From positions 50,103,741 through 50,167,740 of the forward strand of contig CM041465.1 of NCBI GenBank assembly GCA_023213395.1: DNA of 64,000 nucleotides. The letters are read 5' to 3'. The DNA comes from Cycas panzhihuaensis. Lineage: Eukaryota; Cycadophyta. Numbering within the stretch: the stretch's first letter is position 1; every line of letters starts with the position of its first letter. The notes under the pieces were generated by a model. That model saw only the letters and a program-made list of their open reading frames with translations. It did no database searches and had not been told where the DNA came from. Of this stretch, positions 57,660 to 64,000 are shown piece by piece. The translations under genes and the position numbers were made by a program.

Positions 57660-60600
57660 TAAAAGTTTTTTCTTTAGTTAGGAAATAAAAGAAAGATTAA
57701 TTAGCATAACCATAAGTGCATTAAAAAACCCTTATATTTCTCTAGGTGTGTTTAACTTTTTCCTTCAAAAATAAAAAGAAAATAAAAATAAGATAGATGG
57801 AAGTGCAGTCATACTACATTAGAATAGGATAACATTATCTTAAATTATCTATTATCCACCTATTTTCATACAATAGTGAGAGTGCATATTAGTTTTTCAT
57901 CTGGGAATGCTTATTGTGTAGTCCCCTAGGCTAGGCTTCATTGTTATAAGTTAGGACTTCTTTGATTGATATAGACATGACATCCCCAGCATATTAGCCT
58001 CATCCTTATTTTAAAAAGAAATACTTCTCTATGTGAAGAATTATTTGATCAATTAGTAGTTGGCATCCTCAGCATATAAGATTTTTGTCCTTTGAGATTT
58101 TTTATATTCCAATCATATTTTGAACACTAAAAGTGTCATCTTGTCATTATATTTTAGGTTGAGAATGACTTCTTTTTCATCTGTTTCATTTCTAAGTGTG
58201 AGGATATCTTATAATTAGATGTAGACATCCTTGGGTCATCCATCCTTATAGGTGCATCAGCATTGGGTGAGAGAGTCCCTAGTGGTTTATCCTTAATATG
58301 GTCATTAATCTAAGCTCTGAGATCTCCTATATCCTCACACTCTTCAGTCCTCCCTTGCTTTAGCTTAGAACAACATAGAATTTATCCTTTGTAGGTGGGC
58401 TAGAGGTCTAGGGTTGGATTTTCCCTTTAAAAGAAGCTTTGGGAAGGGTAGATAAGTAGGAAGCCTTAAGATATTTTCTTAGGGATAAGATTCCCTCAAT
58501 GATCCTTTTATTTATTGAGAGGTTATATGCTTTCTTCTCAAAAATAAGGAGATTTTATTACTTTAATTGATTATACTTTTGATCTTAGCTTAGGTCTTTT
58601 TTAATATTTCCTTTCATTTCTTGTAAGTTTCTTATTTTAATATAAGAATTAACCAATTAAAATACCATTATAACAATTGCCTAACACACCCTTAGAGAAA
58701 CATCCCTTTTCATCAAAAGGAGGGTCAAACATTCCCATTAAACCCCATCATTTGAATTCTCACTCTAAGTCCACTTATTTAATTAGGTCAAATTCCATAG
58801 AATCATAATCATTATTATATTTTGATATTTTGTTTCATCTAGATGAGGTATTAAGACCATTATGAGTATATGAATAACATTATTAGGCTGAGATTTTTTA
58901 TAGAAGTAAGATTATATATGATTATGGATTGACATTAAATATTCATTAAGAAAGTAGTATTAATAGAAATGATTAAAACCCTATCAAGAAGATGGTTTAA
59001 TTTTATGAAACTATTGACTATATAATAGAATATAATTGTTGATGGTTTAGGCAAGTGGTTTTAATATGAAATTACTTTAGGTTAATAACTAATTAGACTT
59101 TAAGGATCAACCATCTACAATAGAATTGTATGTATTGCTAAAATATTATGAACATATTTTTTATTATAATATAATTATGATATGAATTAATGGTTTGAAT
59201 TCCATGTAATTTTAGAGGTAGTTATACTATTTTCTAAGGAGATAGTCATATAAAGAGAGTTGATTTAATATAATGTGAGATTCATGACAAATTAAAAGAT
59301 GAAAATGAAGAAGATGAAAAAAATGTATGAAGATGAAGAGGATGGATATGAAGGTGAAGAGGACCAAGATGATGAAAATAATGAAGAGGAATATATAGAT
59401 AAAGGATATGATGATTATTTCAAGGCATGTACACATGAAACTTGAATGAAGTAGATATAGACAATATCTATGATGTCAAACTATGCTAAGATGATTGATT
59501 TAGTAATGATCAAGTGATGCTATAAATGATGGTAAATATTAATAAAAAACTCTCTTCGTAGAGGTGATTATCTATATTTCCCATCATAGTATTTTTAATA
59601 ACCATCCACTTGTACATACTTTATAAATATCTATTTATAATGGGTAGTTAAGTTGGGTTGAGATTCCAATGGAGATGTACTTATATATTTATATGAAAAA
59701 AGTATTCTTATGTGATGCAGTCTGTATTATGAAAAAGGGCTAGTTTTTCATATTAATTTAATATAGCATGCTTATTAATGATAATTACCATAAAATTCCC
59801 TCCATAGCATGCTTGTAAGTTCTAAAGTGTTCATACTATTCAACCATAATATAACTAGAAAACACAAAAAGCTTGATGAAAGATTTAAATTAAATGCAAT
59901 TTCTATAAATTTTAAGAAATCCTTTTAATATATAAACACACACACACATATTTTTGAGAGGTCAATAAAATGTTAGCAATATCTTAGAATAAAATAATGA
60001 GGTATGCACATAGTATTATACAAGTAAATAATGGTTTGATAATGAATATGCAACTAACAACCAAAACTACACTCTATATAATCATGTTCATTTATTATAT
60101 GGCTCTTATAACTCTCCTTATAACCCCACACTCTCATAGGTAGTAATTTTATAAACAGAAGTACTAATACTAGTAAAAATTTTTATATGGTAGTTGGTAT
60201 TAAGGTAGAGTTTATTTATAATTCCATTTTGTTTTAGTTTGTTATAACTTATATAGTATGGATTCAATTTGGTGGGGGTGTTGAATATCTTAATTCAATT
60301 TTGATTTGGCCCATGTTTAGGGGACTTATATCAATTTGGAATATGAATCCATACTATGGAATCTCATTGTATTGGAAAAAGCTCAAATTAGCCATTTCCA
60401 AAATAATTCTAGAATTGGGTAGTTGGTTTTATGAAGATTCTAACTTTAGACCTTCATACTCTTTATTGAAACCATCTTCATTATGCTTCCTAAATCTTAT
60501 TTTCATTTTGTAGTTATTAAGAACTAATATTTTATTTAAAGAAATCCCTTATATCTAACCTTGTCCTTTATTATTAGTTATACACAAGTGACTATATTTG

Positions 60601-63240
60601 ATAAATTTTTAAATAGCACATCCATAAACTTAATGTTTTTAATACTCTTCTCATCACTTAGAGATTTATAACCCCTACCATCTAAATTATACTAAATGAA
60701 CATTGTTGTTGATAAATATAATATTATTGCTTTGTGTTATATTTATATTTAAATCTAAAATATCTTACTCTTCTAAATTTATTCTCACTTTATTGTCTTT
60801 ATACTTCTCTTCACTATGAAGATCATTAACCCAATCCGCTCTTTAAAGGTTTTTATTAAATTTTTAGAAATAACTTATATAGAAAAATGTAACTAAGTAA
60901 GATAAAGTTGTAATCACATGACAAATCAACTATATGATGAACATAATAAATGAATAAGGGCCTAAGAGTTAATTTTACAAACACCATATGTGGCATAATG
61001 TATAACATACAAAAACTATGAATAGTAAAAGTCACCTCCAAATATAAATGAGATCTTATATTATGGAATGATAATCAATGATTCTTATGAAAAGTCATGT
61101 CATCCTCACAAGGAGGACAAGGTGATCTAATTTTCTTTATAATGTGTGTTGCTCTTATATAGATGTATAACCTTATCATCATCTAATCACATTTCATTGT
61201 TATATCAACCTATCAAATTATGTATAAGAGAACCTTCACATCGACCAATAATTAAACATTATATTGATATTTATAAAATTCAATATTTCAACATTCCATT
61301 TTAATGTTAAATTTTTGGAAATTTTCAAATATCTTCATCTTAAGCTTTATGTTAGATCACTTATTCATTTGTGTCTTTATGTCACCTATATCATCTGTAA
61401 GTAGTAATATCTATAAAACTTATCTCTACCATACTTGCCTCCTATAAGCATATCACATCTCATGTCGTAGAAATATATCACACCACCATATGTAAACCAA
61501 TAATCAAATAAACATGAATCTTAACTCATCATGATATGTGAAGTATCATCTTAACAACTCATCTTTAACCTTATTAATAATACCAAATTTATAATTGTCT
61601 GTATAAAATAACAACTATCTTCTTAAATGCATAGATAACCAACCGTTGTAATTACTAGTTATCTAAGAAGTAATTCTTATATGTGTCTCATTAGCTTTAT
61701 AAAATAAATATAAAATAATAAGGTTTGTCAAATATGTTATAATAAGAATGGATTATAAATCTTCTCTTATCTCTTGCTTATAAGATATGGAAAAAACTTA
61801 ACCTTTTGTAACTTTCTTTAGCAACTAATCATTCAATCAATTCTTAAACCAACTCACTCTAGGAATAGGATGTACCATCTAACCTATAAAATTAGTTATA
61901 ATAAGGTAAAATATGCAATATGTTTTCAAACCTCTTGTCATATGTGACTATGAGATTTCTAATTGAAAACATATATCAATTAGACTCCTCAACAACTAGA
62001 CCTGGTTTTATTAATAACTTGTAATCATATTAGGTGGAAAACTCAAACATTAACTCAACCAATAACCTTCTCTAATACAATAATCAACCAACATCTTTTA
62101 AACAACTTCTCAATTTGGTGGTGTCCTTTGTTTATAATTTAATTATTCATTCAGTTAAATAATTAGGTGGTGTGTCCTTTATTCCATATCAAATTCATTT
62201 AATTAGTGGTAGCTATTATACTATATCAAATATATAAAATATAATTGGGATATGTCTAATAGATTTCTTATCTCTTTCTATCATCAAAGATTTTTATTTG
62301 TACTTTACTTCAAATTTTTGAGTTATAAATATATCATAAATGAGCTTTAAATATCTATTTTCATCAATTTTAACTAAAAATATATCTTAAGTCATTATCA
62401 AATATCTATATGCATCAGCATATACTTAGAGGCATTTAAAATCATGAAAAAATACCAAATTATATCTCAAACCTCTAAAAAATAAATTATCATACCAAAA
62501 ATTACTTGTATAACTTTACTAATTAAAATATTTATAATACAATCTTCAAACTATAGATTATCACCACTGAGTTTATCTATCTTTTAGTTTTATTTCTAAT
62601 GGTTTGTATGGCATGCAAATCTAGTCTCATATAAAGAAGTTATGCTTAAAATAGTATCATCATGTCGTAAAAATGTATTAAGAATAATAGTAGTACCTAT
62701 TACTAAAATGATAATATTTTTTTATTTTGATATTTAATTTATCTAATATCATTTCTTTTAAAAAGTAGTCTTCAAGATACATATGTTTTTAAAATTAATA
62801 TTAATCAGATACTTATAACAAAAGTTATGGCCATTTGAAGTTGTAGTAATAAAATTTTTATTCTATAAATAATATTATACAGTAAGTTAAAATTAAAACT
62901 CTTATAGCTTATTAGAAATGTAAATTTACACTAATACCATGATAGAAATGTAATGAACATAATATCAAATAAGTGAATTAATAAGAAAATAAAAGAATAG
63001 AAATATCATGAAAATACCAACATCATAAATGATATCATGGTATACCTTCATTTTCTAAATTTTCAGAATAATACATACTACATAATAGACATACTATATG
63101 CTATATAATATGATCATCTCATATACTATTTATGTCTTTATATAGTAATATTTTGTCTTTAGTGTGAGGCCCACCTTATTTGAGTGTTCTATAGATAAAT
63201 GTGCATTATCAAATATGTCCTTATTTTTCTCTAATATTTT
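57660..63240. other. AT-rich stretch, mostly unassigned
   Basis: No intact gene. On the minus strand 58590-57880 reads as long, stop-interrupted runs in two frames that look weakly coding, without a family match. A candidate LTR start on the minus strand (TGTTGAAATATTGAA after a purine-rich run) is near 61296. CATACTTGCCTCCTATAAGCAT at about 61430 resembles a segment of the L5 interior (about 37826). A short CA run lies at about 59937-59949. Confidence 0.35.
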
Positions 63241-63262
63241 AATATTCAAACACTCCCCCTTA
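63241..63262 (-). other. Polypurine tract and LTR-like start on the minus strand
   Basis: The minus strand reads TAAGGGGGAG (63262-63253) followed at 63252 by TGTTTGAATATT, the PPT/3'-LTR junction pattern seen in C2. The LTR would run leftward. A second LTR copy is not in the window. Confidence 0.5.
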
Positions 63263-63639
63263 ATGTATATTTTGGTACATCAATATTCATTTGAATTTTT
63301 AATACTTAATTCTTGAATTTTTTCTGAAAATGATATCTCGTGCTTTATTTTTAATTAGATCTAGGTCTTTAACTTGTTTTGTCATTTCAACTCTTAACTA
63401 TAGTAATCATGTTTGATGCTGATATGCTCTATTTTGTCTGGTAATATTGGGATCTTCGTTAACTATATAACAATCTCAAAATTATACTAAATTTCTAATT
63501 CAAGATACTAAATATCTATAGGAATAATTAAGTAAATTATTTAATACAAGTCTTCGAGTATTTCTATTAAGTAAACTATTTTAGGAACATTTGTTTTAAA
63601 TTCTTTGTTTGCTTTATCCTGAACAATTTTGGATCATAA

Positions 63640-64000
63640 GAAAATCTCTTAGATTGAACTTAATATTAATCTCTTTGATTTCTTCAACTTATAAATTATT
63701 TTCATCATTTGAATAATTAGAATCATTACTTAATTCTTTTATAATAGCTTCTTTAATAACAACTTCACATTTAACATTCTCAAGAGTAATGGCTTTGGTA
63801 GTAGTAGATTTAGCAGTGCATTTAATAATAGCAAATTCATTTTCAATAACAATCTCTTTTTCTTGACATACCTTTTCTCCTTTTTCTTCTTAAACTTCTA
63901 GTTTTACTTGAGTATCACTTGTATCATTCTCTTGATCTTTTTGTCTTTTAGAATAAATAAAGGGGATGTCAACCTTTTTAAATTTGTTCATGTCTTTAAC
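63640..64000 (-). pseudogene. Lysine/glutamate-rich reading frame entering from the right edge (unidentified)
   Basis: On the minus strand from 64000 the frame gives about 37 open codons (with MNKFKKVDIPFIYSKRQK), one stop near 63890, then about 60 more codons rich in Lys and Glu (KEIVIENEFAIIKCTAK, NVKCEVVIKEAIIKEL) to about 63700. Frame quality suggests former coding sequence. It lies about 390 bp upstream of the PPT at 63253-63262, so it may be the end of a retroelement polyprotein, but I see no RNase H or integrase motif. I do not recognise it. Confidence 0.35.

Noticed and set aside
59227-59436. Minus-strand Ile/Phe-rich frame that could be a membrane peptide
   Set aside because: It is the complement of a GAAGATGAA-type purine-rich repeat on the plus strand; low complexity only.

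Overview
This window is a block of nested, decaying LTR retrotransposons from a large, AT-rich plant nuclear genome. No intact host gene, rRNA or tRNA is visible. The plant assignment rests on primer binding sites matching plant initiator tRNA-Met (TGGTATCAGAGC or close variants), plant-type Ty1/copia and Ty3/gypsy polyproteins, and a captured fragment of a phenylcoumaran benzylic ether reductase/isoflavone reductase-like gene, a vascular-plant family. A repeat-rich seed plant such as a gymnosperm would fit, but this is inference.

Element names used below: G0, old gypsy on the minus strand; G1a and G1b, a tandem pair of gypsy elements on plus sharing the middle LTR; C1, degenerate copia on plus; C2, copia on plus; C3, copia on minus; C4, copia on plus; L5, LTR pair with a non-coding interior on minus.

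Left half (1-32.6 kb), innermost to outermost. G0 (gag 32392-31389, then RT and RNase H at 15905-14828, all minus) was interrupted by C1. C1 (5' LTR 15906-16267, a leader of about 3 kb, gag from about 20346, pol to 31388) was itself interrupted twice: by a G1 gypsy (solo LTR 18519-19580, right-hand target copy TATAC) and by C2 (23157-30654, target duplication ACAAG). A large tandem duplication then placed a second copy of G0-RT/C1-LTR/C1-leader at 1-3179. It is followed by G1 LTR - internal - LTR - internal - truncated LTR (3180-14827). The truncated LTR is joined directly to G0 RNase H at about 14827. G1a and G1b share several disabling changes, so the array probably arose by recombination of an already dead element.

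Middle (32.6-45.3 kb): AT-rich, no recognisable gene. It holds a compound ACAT/AT microsatellite (36.44-36.59 kb) and L5, an element with 524-bp LTRs (37201-42121), PBS and PPT but no detectable pol.

Right half: C4 (45345-57659) has LTRs of only about 80-85 bp and is split by C3 (46485-54920, minus strand, target duplication ATAAA). C3 belongs to the same family as C1 (related LTRs, leader and gag) and has a long leader with a GC-rich island of short direct repeats. From 57.7 to 64 kb the DNA is AT-rich and mostly unassigned. A polypurine tract and LTR-like start lie at 63.25 kb, and a lysine/glutamate-rich reading frame leaves the right edge.

No element here looks autonomous. The most notable single observation is the host reductase gene fragment carried in sense orientation in the C2 leader (24133-24452).
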